A DNA stretch of 64,000 bases from Comamonadaceae bacterium (GTDB taxonomy: Bacteria; Pseudomonadota; Gammaproteobacteria; Burkholderiales; Burkholderiaceae_C): contig CANFLU010000008.1 in the NCBI GenBank assembly GCA_947447975.1, forward strand, positions 29,026 through 93,025, written 5' to 3'. Under the pieces are notes generated by a model. That model did not search any database. It was not told the DNA's origin and saw nothing but the letters and a program-made list of their open reading frames with translations. The translations under genes were made by a program, and so were the position numbers. Shown piece by piece: positions 7,197 through 15,598 of this stretch (its first letter is position 1; each line of letters starts with the position of its first letter).

Positions 7197-10100
7197 CTAG
7201 AGTGCGCGGGTGATTTCGACGTAGATGAAGCGACCCACTGCGTCGTGCAAGGCACCGTTAAATCCGTAGTTCGCGGATGTGATCGGAGGCGCCTTGTCGA
7301 ACAGGTTTCGCGCACCAATGCGAAAAGCGGTATCGCTTAACCAGCCGCCGTCCTTGGCGATGCGGTACTGGGCGAAGGCGTTGGTCGTAGTCCAGCTGGG
7401 CACTTCATAGAAATTGCCGTTCACGAGGGCCGTGCCACTGTCGTTATAGGAACCGACGGTGCTTACGCTCATGCCCATCGTCACGGCGCCCTGGTCCCAA
7501 GTCAGGTTCGCGCCCCACCGCCAGCGCGGATTACCATCTTGACCCACAAGGTCGCCGGCCTGGGTGATAGTGATGCCCGTACCGAGTTTGCCAGCGGCAT
7601 TGGCGTCCATCAGCTTTTGCTGGATATCCGAAGGCGACTGGTAATATTTTTCCAACTTGGCCACACTCGCATTCAGACGGAAGCGGCCGTGTTCGGTGCT
7701 GCCACTGTCCATGGTGAGGGACGCGTCCCAGCCCTCGAGAGTGCGCGGACCTAAATTGAAGTAATTGTCATTGACGCGATCCAGGGCTCCAACGGTTTGG
7801 GTTCCCACCGGCGCCATACGTACCACGCTCGGGTTGGAGCTGCCTGCGAGGCGCAGATAGTAGTCATAGATCAGCTGGTTCTGGGCGCCCAGAATGCCGA
7901 TTACGCCTGTCGACTTGATTTTCCAAGAATCAAAAGTCGCACCCAGCCACTTGTAGGGCTGCAGGGCCATGCCGATCGAATTGGTCTCCGAATTCTCCGG
8001 CTGCAATGCACTGTTACCAGCGCGTACTTCCAAGGTCGACGCTCCCGCGCAGGTAGTGGCATTCAAGCGGCAGGACGCCCAATCGGTACGCGTATTCGAG
8101 ACCGAGGTGCCATCACTGTAAAACTGCGGCAGATTGGGCGCGCGGAAGCTCTCCGACCAGGAAGTGCGCATGCGAACGCCGCTCATCACTTCCCAAAGTG
8201 CGGCCACCTTGGGTTTGGCTACGCCGCCAAAGTCGGAATAGCTTTCGGCGCGGCCGGCGATCTGCAGGTCAAGCGATCGAACGGCCGGTACGGCCATTTC
8301 AGGACTGACCAGCGGCACGGCAAGTTCTGCATAGGCCCCAATAACCGAGCGGCTGGCACTAACGTCAGGCGATGCGCTGGCTCCCATGATGTCTGTGTCG
8401 TAAGCCCGGCCGGTGACCGAATCGGTGTATTTGATGGTGCCGTCCAAGCGACCATCGCGATCGTCTTGGAAGGATTCCCGGCGCCATTCGACACCCGTAG
8501 CCAAGCCAACATTGCCGCTGGGCAGGCGAAAGAGCTCCTGCGTAGTGAAGCGGCCATCCCAGGTAGTCAAGGTCGTGCTGCTGATCCGATGCACTTCCAC
8601 CAGGAAGGGTGCCATCGTGGAATACGGGTTGGCCGTGCCGTCCCCGATCGAGTAGTTGCCTTGCGTCCCGCCATTAAAGGGGTTGTAGGCATTGGCGGTA
8701 CTGAGCCCCAACTGCTTTTGGAACAAGGTGTTGCTGATCGCATTGTGGGTGTTGTCATCGGTGCGGGCGCTGGCGTATGACAAGGCACTTTCCCATGCGA
8801 ACTTGCCGATATCACCGCGCGCGCCCAGCAAGGCTCGTCCCATGGTGTCCGCCACAGTAAAGGTGCGTGGGCCGGTATCGACTGGCCTGTAGTTGGTGAT
8901 TCGGATCGGCAGGCCCTCGGTCGGCACGCCAGTCAGGTTGGCCAGGCGATTGGGGCTGGTGCTCGGCCCAAAGGGGTTCCAGTAATTGGAAGCGGGGATC
9001 GTAATCACCGCGCTTGAGATCGGCGCCGACTGCTCGCGCATGCCATCGAGCTTGGCCTGGTAAAGGCTGGCCTCTCCGAAAAGCTCGCTCTCACCCATGG
9101 GCTTACGGAAGCTGGTAAATGCATTGAGTCGCTCCAGCCCGCCGCGAATCGTACGATCGGGATTTTCGTCGTAGCGCAGGGCGCGCTGGGCGGGGTCAGT
9201 AGCGCTTGTGAGACCGCCAGCGCGCAAGCACAGCGTGCTGCTATAAACAGTACTCGAGCAAGCAGCGGCGGTGTTGCTAGTGGGCTCTACGTGGAAAACA
9301 CCAGTCGTCGTCAGGGCTGTCGTGCCCTGACGCACCAGAACCGTCGCGCCCGCTGGCGTCACCGCCGTGAAGCTGCCCCAGGGCGAACTGGTACTACGGT
9401 TATCGAAATTGGTGTCGCCCGCCCAGTCGGTACCTGCCATGAGCGGCACCTTGTTCTCGCTGGCAGAGAAAGCACGGTCGCTGGCAAGCAAGGCCGAGCG
9501 CTTGGTACCACTGATAAACAGCTGCACATTGCCGCCGTCACTGGTTTCCATGCCGGACTTGAATGAGAGGTTGGATTCGTCCGTACCGTTGGCTTGGCCT
9601 TTACGGGCCTGCAGCTTGACACCCTTGAAATCGGTGTCCGTAAGCACATTGACCACACCGGCTACCGCATCCGATCCGTACAGTGCGGCAGCACCGTCAC
9701 GAAGCACCTCCACTCTATTGACCGCGCCAATCGGGAGCGAATTCGTATTGGCAGTCTGCACGGGGACAAAGTTCTCTGTCTGCGTTCCCGGAGTCAGGAT
9801 CAGGCGGCGGCCATTGACCAGCACCAAGGTATTACCGGTACCAACACCGCGCAGGTTGATCGAAGCATTGTCACCACGCGCATCGTTCAGATTGCCCGTG
9901 GTGCGGGCTTCCTGGAAATTCACATCACCGGCTTGCGGCAACGACCGGAACAGATCATCCCCTGAGACGCTTCCAACGGTCGCGATCTGGGACGCGTCGA
10001 GAACAGAAACGGGAAGCGCCTCTTGGAGCCTGGCAATCCGCGAGCCGGTCACCGTCACGGCGTTTATTTGTCCCACTGCACCACCTTGCGATGGGCTGTC

Positions 10101-10202
10101 AGGTGGCGTCTGGGCCGGGGTCTGGGCTTGCGCTAGGCCATCGACTAAAGAAAGTACCGTGGAGGCTAGGAGGGTGAGCGTTGCGTAACGAATCGTCTTC
10201 AT
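7197..10202 (-). CDS. TonB-dependent outer-membrane receptor
   Basis: A protein of 1001 residues with a signal peptide (1-~27, ending near L-A-Q-A-Q). A TonB-box-like stretch around V-T-V-T-G-S-R is followed by a plug domain (~50-190) with the family's L-V-L-V-N-G-R-R and L-R-D-G-A-A-A-L-Y-G-S-D-A-V-A-G-V segments. The remainder is a long beta-barrel ending in R-F-I-Y-V-E-I-T-R-A-L. It imports a scarce or bulky ligand across the outer membrane using proton-motive force through TonB-ExbBD, none of which is encoded here. The size and plug resemble receptors for oligomers (oligosaccharides, peptides) more than classic siderophore receptors. Lying divergently from a gamma-glutamyltransferase and pgs genes, it probably takes up poly-gamma-glutamate fragments or a metal complex of them; this is inference. 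Confidence 0.9.
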   Translation of the reverse strand: MKTIRYATLTLLASTVLSLVDGLAQAQTPAQTPPDSPSQGGAVGQINAVTVTGSRIARLQEALPVSVLDASQIATVGSVSGDDLFRSLPQAGDVNFQEARTTGNLNDARGDNASINLRGVGTGNTLVLVNGRRLILTPGTQTENFVPVQTANTNSLPIGAVNRVEVLRDGAAALYGSDAVAGVVNVLTDTDFKGVKLQARKGQANGTDESNLSFKSGMETSDGGNVQLFISGTKRSALLASDRAFSASENKVPLMAGTDWAGDTNFDNRSTSSPWGSFTAVTPAGATVLVRQGTTALTTTGVFHVEPTSNTAAACSSTVYSSTLCLRAGGLTSATDPAQRALRYDENPDRTIRGGLERLNAFTSFRKPMGESELFGEASLYQAKLDGMREQSAPISSAVITIPASNYWNPFGPSTSPNRLANLTGVPTEGLPIRITNYRPVDTGPRTFTVADTMGRALLGARGDIGKFAWESALSYASARTDDNTHNAISNTLFQKQLGLSTANAYNPFNGGTQGNYSIGDGTANPYSTMAPFLVEVHRISSTTLTTWDGRFTTQELFRLPSGNVGLATGVEWRRESFQDDRDGRLDGTIKYTDSVTGRAYDTDIMGASASPDVSASRSVIGAYAELAVPLVSPEMAVPAVRSLDLQIAGRAESYSDFGGVAKPKVAALWEVMSGVRMRTSWSESFRAPNLPQFYSDGTSVSNTRTDWASCRLNATTCAGASTLEVRAGNSALQPENSETNSIGMALQPYKWLGATFDSWKIKSTGVIGILGAQNQLIYDYYLRLAGSSNPSVVRMAPVGTQTVGALDRVNDNYFNLGPRTLEGWDASLTMDSGSTEHGRFRLNASVAKLEKYYQSPSDIQQKLMDANAAGKLGTGITITQAGDLVGQDGNPRWRWGANLTWDQGAVTMGMSVSTVGSYNDSGTALVNGNFYEVPSWTTTNAFAQYRIAKDGGWLSDTAFRIGARNLFDKAPPITSANYGFNGALHDAVGRFIYVEITRAL

Positions 10203-10272
10203 GGCTATACGGTGTTATTGAATTGAGGTCGGGCGGCCTAGGTCGCTCGGGCAGATTTCATTTTGGATCAAG

Positions 10273-10317
10273 AGGCCGGAGCTGAAAAGGCTCTCCCATC
10301 GGCCGCACCTTTTTTTT
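10273..10317 (+). promoter_or_regulatory. GC-rich hairpin followed by T-tract upstream of ggt
   Basis: In the 201-base divergent region between the receptor and ggt, a GC-rich segment can fold (GGCC near 10274 with GGCC near 10301, and inside it GAGC with GCTC). An uninterrupted run of eight T (10310-10317) and a further T-rich stretch to about 10345 follow. This resembles an intrinsic terminator placed in the 5' leader of the ggt-pgs operon, i.e. a possible attenuator. The stem is imperfect, so confidence is low. Confidence 0.3.
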
Positions 10318-10403
10318 CTTTTATATTTTTTTTGTTTTTCACCGCGCTGATAAGCTCGGTCTGTAGATTCGGCTTGTACACGTGCGTTCTTTTAGGGGGT
10401 TGT

Positions 10404-12092
10404 TTGAAGCGAATATTTATCACCCTGTGGTCTCTCTTGGCGGCAGCCGGGATGGCCTGCGCGCAGACGCCGGTCAATCTCTATGCCCGTGACGCGCAGG
10501 GTAAGCAAGGCATTGTCGCGTCGGCCAAACCAGAATCATCCAAAGTAGGCATCGACATCCTGCGCCGGGGCGGCAATGCCATCGATGCAGCCGTTGCTAC
10601 GGCATTTGCGCTCGGTGTTTTAGAACCCAACGCCTCGGGCGTGGGCGGCGGCGGTTTCGTGATCGTCAAGTTGGTCAACATGAAGGACGCGGTCGTCATT
10701 GACTTTCGCGAGTCTGCGCCGGCCGCCGCCAAGGCAGATATGTACCCGATCGGTGAAAACGGCAAGGTGACAAACGCGGCCAACGTGATCGGTGGCCTAG
10801 CCTGCGCAGTCCCTGGCGACGTCGCAGGTCTGCTCTATGCGCTGGACACTTATGGCTCGAAGAAGCTGACCCGCGCCCAAGTCATGCAACCGGCCATCGA
10901 CTGGGCGCGCAAAGGCTTCATCGTCACGCCCAACCTGTCCAAAATCGTTACGGAGGAACTGGGCAAGATCAACAAATTCCCAGCGACCGCCAAGCTTTAC
11001 ACCAATGACGGTCTGCCACTCGAAGCCGGCGACACCATCAAGAACCCGGATCTCGGCGCCACCCTGGAAATGATTGCCCGCAAAGGCAAAGATGGTTTCT
11101 ACAAGGGCGACATGGCCAAACGCATCGTAGCGGCTGTTCGCGATGCCGGCGGCGTCATCACCGAGGAAGACCTGTCCAACTACCAGATCAAGATTCGTCA
11201 GCCAGTCACCGGAACATATCGTGGGTACAGCATCCTATCGACGCCCCCTGCAAGCTCTGGCGGTATCCATGTCATCGAGATGCTCAATATCCTCGAAAAT
11301 TTCGACATGGCTAAGCTAGGCGATGGCACGCCTGCATCGCTGCACGTATGGAGCGAGGCCATGAAGATGGCCTTCGCCGATCGCGCGAAATACACGGCAG
11401 ATACCGACTTCGAAAAAGTGCCTCTTGCAGGTCTGACCAGCAAAGCCTACGCAAAAGAGCTGGCCGCAAACATTGACATGAAAAAACCGATGTCCGGCGT
11501 CCAGGCCGGCGACCCGTCACGCTATGAATCGGGATCGACCACCAGCCTGTCGGTCATGGACAAACAGGGCAACATGGTCACCATCACCAAGACCATCAAC
11601 CATTTCTTTGGTTCTGGCGTGATGGTTCCGGGTGCCGGTTTCATCATGAATAATGAAATGGACGACTTCGTGGCCAAGCCCGGATCGGCCAACTCGATCG
11701 AACCAGGAAAGCGCCCCTTGTCGTCGATGAGTCCGACCCTGGTGCTGGACCCCCAAGGCAAGCCATTCATGACCATTGGTTCGCCCGGCTCAACACGCAT
11801 CATCGGTGCAGTAGCAGAGGTCATTTCAAACGTCATCGACCACCAGATGTCCATTCAGCAGGCCGTTATGGCGCCGCGCTTCTTCCGAATGCACTCTGGG
11901 GACTACAACCTCGAAGGCCGAGTTTCCATCAACACCAAGAACGCGCTTGAAGCGATGGGACACAAGATTGTGCTCAAAGGCGATTGGGATGCCTTCTTTG
12001 GTGGCGTACATGCCGCGCTGTTAGACCGCAACAAGAAGATCCTGTTCGGCGGCGCCGATCCGCGTCGCGACGGCTACGTAGAGGCCTACTGA
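10404..12092 (+). CDS. ggt: gamma-glutamyltransferase / PGA depolymerase, periplasmic
   Basis: An Ntn-hydrolase of 562 residues. I chose the TTG at 10404 because AGGGGG precedes it and the signal peptide (K-R-I-F-I-T-L-W to A-C-A-Q-T) begins there; the longer open frame to 10263 reads through a T-tract as poly-Phe. The proenzyme would self-cleave before Thr379 (G-S-T-T-S-L-S-V), which becomes the nucleophile. The donor-pocket segment N-N-E-M-D-D (Asp421) and the oxyanion pair in P-L-S-S-M-S-P-T match classical GGT. This predicts attack on a gamma-glutamyl residue with a free alpha-amino group, i.e. exo-cleavage. It heads the plus-strand operon that ends with pgsBCW. A paralogue lies at 15599-17287. 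Confidence 0.9.
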   Translation: MKRIFITLWSLLAAAGMACAQTPVNLYARDAQGKQGIVASAKPESSKVGIDILRRGGNAIDAAVATAFALGVLEPNASGVGGGGFVIVKLVNMKDAVVIDFRESAPAAAKADMYPIGENGKVTNAANVIGGLACAVPGDVAGLLYALDTYGSKKLTRAQVMQPAIDWARKGFIVTPNLSKIVTEELGKINKFPATAKLYTNDGLPLEAGDTIKNPDLGATLEMIARKGKDGFYKGDMAKRIVAAVRDAGGVITEEDLSNYQIKIRQPVTGTYRGYSILSTPPASSGGIHVIEMLNILENFDMAKLGDGTPASLHVWSEAMKMAFADRAKYTADTDFEKVPLAGLTSKAYAKELAANIDMKKPMSGVQAGDPSRYESGSTTSLSVMDKQGNMVTITKTINHFFGSGVMVPGAGFIMNNEMDDFVAKPGSANSIEPGKRPLSSMSPTLVLDPQGKPFMTIGSPGSTRIIGAVAEVISNVIDHQMSIQQAVMAPRFFRMHSGDYNLEGRVSINTKNALEAMGHKIVLKGDWDAFFGGVHAALLDRNKKILFGGADPRRDGYVEAY

Positions 12093-12209
12093 ACCGAGCA
12101 CCCTTGGAACGCATCCTCTGAGTAGCGCGCGATACCCCCCTCCGGGTCCGGCCAGTGACGGGGCAGAAACGTTCTATTTAAAACCGTTTTACATCGAAGG
12201 AGAATTAGC

Positions 12210-12770
12210 ATGAACCACTTATCCATTGCCTTTTGCACGCTGTTGTTCGCAGCGGCGTCCGCCAGTGCACAAACCCTCAACCTCAAGGCACCGGTCGCCG
12301 ACAAGCCGGCGCTACTGACGTCGTCAGGCCAAAGCGCCGACATCGAGATGGTCAAGGTCCTGCTAGATCGCGCCAAACTGCCGTACAAGATGGATGCCAA
12401 GATCGCCGCGCCGGCATTGGCCGGCGCCGGTGCCAAAAGCCTATTGCTGGTGCTTGGCGCGAGTTCCAAGGGACTTGGCGCCGCGGGCATTTCTGCACAG
12501 GGTGAAATCGAGCGAACCAATTTGCTGATCGCCGAAGCTAAGAAGCAGGGCATGAAGATCATCGGCCTGCACATTGGCGGCAAAAGTCGGCGCGGCGAAA
12601 TGTCAGATAAATTCCTGACCGATGCCGTGCCCGCCTGCGATTACGTCATTGTGGTTGGCGAAGCCAATGATGATGGCCTATTTACCAAGCTGACCGGCAG
12701 CAAAGTCACGCTCGATACCGTCGAGAAGATCTCCAAGCTTGGGGATCCGCTAGGCAAAGCATTCAAATAG
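12210..12770 (+). CDS. small exported protein, paralogue B of a PGA-linked family
   Basis: A protein of 186 residues with a signal peptide (1-~20, A-S-A-S-A-Q) and the same two motifs as the protein at 6257-6802: L-G-A-S-S-K-G-L-G-A-A-G (~80-91) and H-I-G-G-K-S-R-R-G-E-M-S-D (~117-129). The mature part has an alternating hydrophobic-strand/helix pattern. An AAGGAG ribosome site lies seven bases before the ATG. It sits between ggt and the TRAP-type permease, where a periplasmic binding component of a transporter would be expected. A substrate-binding or chaperone role for gamma-glutamyl products is therefore worth testing; no function is known to me. It may be DUF6305. Confidence 0.72.
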   Translation: MNHLSIAFCTLLFAAASASAQTLNLKAPVADKPALLTSSGQSADIEMVKVLLDRAKLPYKMDAKIAAPALAGAGAKSLLLVLGASSKGLGAAGISAQGEIERTNLLIAEAKKQGMKIIGLHIGGKSRRGEMSDKFLTDAVPACDYVIVVGEANDDGLFTKLTGSKVTLDTVEKISKLGDPLGKAFK

Positions 12771-12894
12771 GCTGCAAACCCAAGACCACTGAACCCAGTG
12801 TCGCCCGCGGTGTTGGCTCAGCCGCAGTGATGAGCGCCGCCCGGGCAGGCGACCCGACCCCCAGCATTTCCCTCCCGCAATACGGAGTCTCCCC

Positions 12895-14172
12895 ATGACC
12901 ACTGGACTGCTATTCGTCCTACTGATGGCGATATCGCTCGTCGTCTTCATCGTTGTCGCCAAGTGGCCTGTTTCGCTGAGCCTGGTTGCGACGTCCATCC
13001 TCATCCTATTGCTCGCCGGTGACGGCGGCCTCCATATCGATAAGCTGGTCGAAGGCATGTTTGGCTATCTCGACGTGGGCATCGTGCTGATCGCCGCGAT
13101 GATCTTCATGAAGATCTTGGAGGCCAACGGCATGCTTGCGGAGTTGACCCGCCGCATCATCGTCACCTTTGGGCGTTCGCCGCTCGGACTGCTGGTCGCG
13201 CTGACTGTCGTCGTGATGTTTCCGGGAATGATTACCGGATCCTGCACCGCCTCGGTACTGGGTACCGGGGCCATCGTCGCACCGATTCTGGTCGAGATGG
13301 GATTGCCTTTGCTGGTTGCCGGCGCCTTCATCTCCAGTGCTTCGGTTTACGGCATGATCGCCCCGCCGGTCAACGTGCTGGTCATGACGATCGGCGGCGG
13401 CATCGACCTGCCTTACATCGGCTTTGACCTGCCATTAGCGCTTGTTTCCTTCCCACTGGCTATCTTGACCAGCATCTATCTGGGTCATCGCTACGTGGAA
13501 AAAGACAAACTGGCGCGGGTCATCGAACGCAGTCGGGCCGCTGGCGGCGAGGAAGGAATTGTCCAATACCTCCCGCTGCTCGTCGTCTTCATCCTGATGA
13601 TCGGCCCAAAGGCCTTCCCGCAATGGTTCCCGGACCCGCGGCTGCCGCTAACTTTCCTGATCGGCTCGGCGCTGGCGCTATACACCGGCAAGCGGATCAA
13701 GCCTTTAAAGGCCGCGCTTGAAGGCGTCAACGAAATTCTGCCAGTGATAGGCATCCTCTTTGGCGTGGGTATGCTGATCGAAGTCATGACGCTTACCGGA
13801 ATGCGGGGCGCGATTGTCGTCGGCGCGTTGTCGCTACCGGATGTTCTGATGTTGGCTGGCCTCGCCCTGATTCTGCCCATCTTCGGCGGAGTGTCGGTAT
13901 ACGGCGGCGCCAGCGTGCTGGGCGTCCCATTCGCGCTGGCCATGCTGGGCCAGAACCAAATTATTGTGCTGACGGCCCTTTCACTGATAGGTGCCATGGG
14001 CAGCTACATGCCGCCGGTGGCACTGACACCTGTGGTCACCGCCAAGTTGATTGGCGAACCCAGCTACATGAAGATCGCTCGGCTCAGCCTGGTGCCGTCG
14101 ATCGCGGCCATCCTCGTCGGCCTGATGATGATCGTCTTCGCCAATCCGATCGCACACTTTCTGGGAGTATGA
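12895..14172 (+). CDS. TRAP-type large permease (DctM-like)
   Basis: An integral membrane protein of 425 residues with about 11-12 hydrophobic segments. The region S-S-A-S-V-Y-G-M-I-A-P-P-V-N matches the A-S-A-x-x-G-x-I-I-P-P signature of DctM subunits of tripartite ATP-independent periplasmic transporters, which use ion gradients to import C4-dicarboxylates, glutamate and related acids. No canonical DctP binding protein or four-helix DctQ subunit is encoded here. Its immediate neighbours are a small exported protein (12210) and a 47-residue membrane protein (14175), which may fill those roles. The likely cargo is glutamate or short gamma-glutamyl peptides freed by the GGTs (inference). Confidence 0.8.
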   Translation: MTTGLLFVLLMAISLVVFIVVAKWPVSLSLVATSILILLLAGDGGLHIDKLVEGMFGYLDVGIVLIAAMIFMKILEANGMLAELTRRIIVTFGRSPLGLLVALTVVVMFPGMITGSCTASVLGTGAIVAPILVEMGLPLLVAGAFISSASVYGMIAPPVNVLVMTIGGGIDLPYIGFDLPLALVSFPLAILTSIYLGHRYVEKDKLARVIERSRAAGGEEGIVQYLPLLVVFILMIGPKAFPQWFPDPRLPLTFLIGSALALYTGKRIKPLKAALEGVNEILPVIGILFGVGMLIEVMTLTGMRGAIVVGALSLPDVLMLAGLALILPIFGGVSVYGGASVLGVPFALAMLGQNQIIVLTALSLIGAMGSYMPPVALTPVVTAKLIGEPSYMKIARLSLVPSIAAILVGLMMIVFANPIAHFLGV

Positions 14173-14174
14173 CT

Positions 14175-14318
14175 ATGACGCTGACCTATCGATTGATTGT
14201 CGTGCTGGCGATTGTCTTGATCACCATGGTGCTGTTCACCCAAAAGAATTTGACCTTAAAGATGAATGCTGGGCTCATCCTCATTCCGCTCGTCATGCGG
14301 GCACTAATGATCGTCTGA
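14175..14318 (+). CDS. 47-residue membrane protein
   Basis: A very small ORF starting two bases after the permease stop, with GGGAG seven bases before its ATG; an alternative ATG at 14169 overlaps that stop. The product is M-T-L-T-Y-R-L-I-V-V-L-A-I-V-L-I-T-M-V-L, then a short polar turn (T-Q-K-N-L-T-L-K) and a second hydrophobic stretch, so one or two membrane helices. The next gene starts 18 bases later with its own GGAGGA. It may be a minimal small subunit for the orphan TRAP permease. Alternatively it may be a counterpart of the ~47-55-residue CapE/PgsE proteins of Bacillus PGA operons, which it matches in size; I see no sequence similarity that proves either. Confidence 0.65.
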   Translation: MTLTYRLIVVLAIVLITMVLFTQKNLTLKMNAGLILIPLVMRALMIV

Positions 14319-14336
14319 GTTACGGGAGGACCCCCC

Positions 14337-15554
14337 ATGAATGCACTATTCAAAGACCGCAAGAACCTGGTGGCCTCGGTCGGGGTACTGGCCCTCGTTG
14401 TCGCCATCCTGTGCGTGGTGATTCCCCAAGCGCTGACGATGCGCCAACCCGACTTGATCCACCAAGGCCCGGGCGTCACCGAGGTCCGCAAATTGTCGGA
14501 CTTTTTCGATGGTATCGCCGGAACAAGCGGGGACACCGAGGTCTACGTGCTCGACTCCGGTAAGCCCGGGGCGAGCGCACTCCTTCTTGGCGGAACGCAC
14601 GCCAATGAACCCGCGGGCTATCTGTCCGCTGTATTGTTCATCGAAAACGCGGTACCCGCGACCGGCAAGCTGTATGTGATACCCACCGCCAACGCCTCGG
14701 CGATGAGCCACACCGACTATATGGAAGGCACTCCGCGCAGGTTCGCGATCGACACCCCGGCGGGACCGCGTTCGTTCCGCTATGGGTCGCGCGCAACGAG
14801 TCCGGCCGACCAATGGCCCGACCCGGATATCTATGTGCACGCATCCTCGGGACAAAGGTTGTCGGGCTCAGAAACGCGTAACCTCAATCGTGCCTATCCG
14901 GGGCGCGTGGATGGCACCTTCACCGAAAAAGTCGCCTTCGCGATTACCAGCTTGATCCGCAAGGAGAAGATCGATATCACCATCGATCTTCACGAGGCCT
15001 CGCCCGAATACCCTGTGGTCAACGCCATCGTCGCGCATAACAGGGCGATGAAGATCGCTTCGATCGCCCTGCTCAACCTAGAGATGGACGACATCCCCAT
15101 CGGCGTAGAGCCGTCGCCAACCAATCTGCGCGGCCTGTCGCACCGCGAATTGGGCGATGCCACCAACACGCTGTCCCTGCTCTTCGAATCGACGAATCCT
15201 GCACAGGGCCGCTTGCGTGGGGTCATCAACGAGGCGCTGATCGTGGAGGGCAAGGACGAGATGTATCTGGCGGCGCACAAGCTCGGAAGGCTGTTCGTTC
15301 CTTTCGGTCCGCAAGGCGAACCACTCAAGAAGCGCGTCGCCCGCCACATCAGCACGACGCAAGCGGTGTTCGATGCCTATGCCTCCGAGATGCCAGAGCG
15401 TCATGTGCTTGTTGGCGCTATGCCGTCCTACCAAGAACTGCTGGACAAGGGGATTGGCCCTTACCTCCAATCACCGAAAACCGCTGCTGGTGCAGCGCCT
15501 AGGGCCCCGCAGCAACTCGCTGAGGTGCCAGAACGAAGGGGCCTGGCTCAATGA
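14337..15554 (+). CDS. M14/AstE-like zinc metallohydrolase, membrane-anchored
   Basis: A protein of 405 residues with an N-terminal uncleaved-looking membrane helix (residues ~10-31) that places the catalytic domain in the periplasm. The zinc-site pattern of the succinylglutamate desuccinylase/aspartoacylase branch of M14 is present: H88-x-x-E91 (G-G-T-H-A-N-E-P) and a distal His219 (I-D-L-H-E-A-S). Enzymes of this group hydrolyse amide bonds to acidic amino acids. Phage PGA hydrolase PghP also has a carboxypeptidase-like zinc fold. Between two gamma-glutamyltransferases, a role in cutting gamma-glutamyl amide bonds is the natural inference. A paralogue lies at 17372-18451. Confidence 0.8.
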   Translation: MNALFKDRKNLVASVGVLALVVAILCVVIPQALTMRQPDLIHQGPGVTEVRKLSDFFDGIAGTSGDTEVYVLDSGKPGASALLLGGTHANEPAGYLSAVLFIENAVPATGKLYVIPTANASAMSHTDYMEGTPRRFAIDTPAGPRSFRYGSRATSPADQWPDPDIYVHASSGQRLSGSETRNLNRAYPGRVDGTFTEKVAFAITSLIRKEKIDITIDLHEASPEYPVVNAIVAHNRAMKIASIALLNLEMDDIPIGVEPSPTNLRGLSHRELGDATNTLSLLFESTNPAQGRLRGVINEALIVEGKDEMYLAAHKLGRLFVPFGPQGEPLKKRVARHISTTQAVFDAYASEMPERHVLVGAMPSYQELLDKGIGPYLQSPKTAAGAAPRAPQQLAEVPERRGLAQ

Positions 15555-15598
15555 CTTGGGGCTCCGCATCATGAATCAAGCTTATTAGGAGCTGCCTT

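Noticed and set aside
6835-7200. 121-codon plus-strand frame in the receptor-sensor gap
   Set aside because: No ribosome site, no family resemblance, runs through the overlapping stem-loops and ends at the receptor gene.
7797-8780. 327-codon plus-strand frame inside the TonB receptor gene
   Set aside because: Antisense to a well-supported receptor; composition is an artefact of GC-rich codons and no ribosome site or family pattern is seen.
10263-10403. N-terminal extension of GGT to the ATG at 10263
   Set aside because: It encodes a Phe-rich stretch from a T-tract before a clear second signal peptide; the TTG at 10404 with AGGGGG is preferred.
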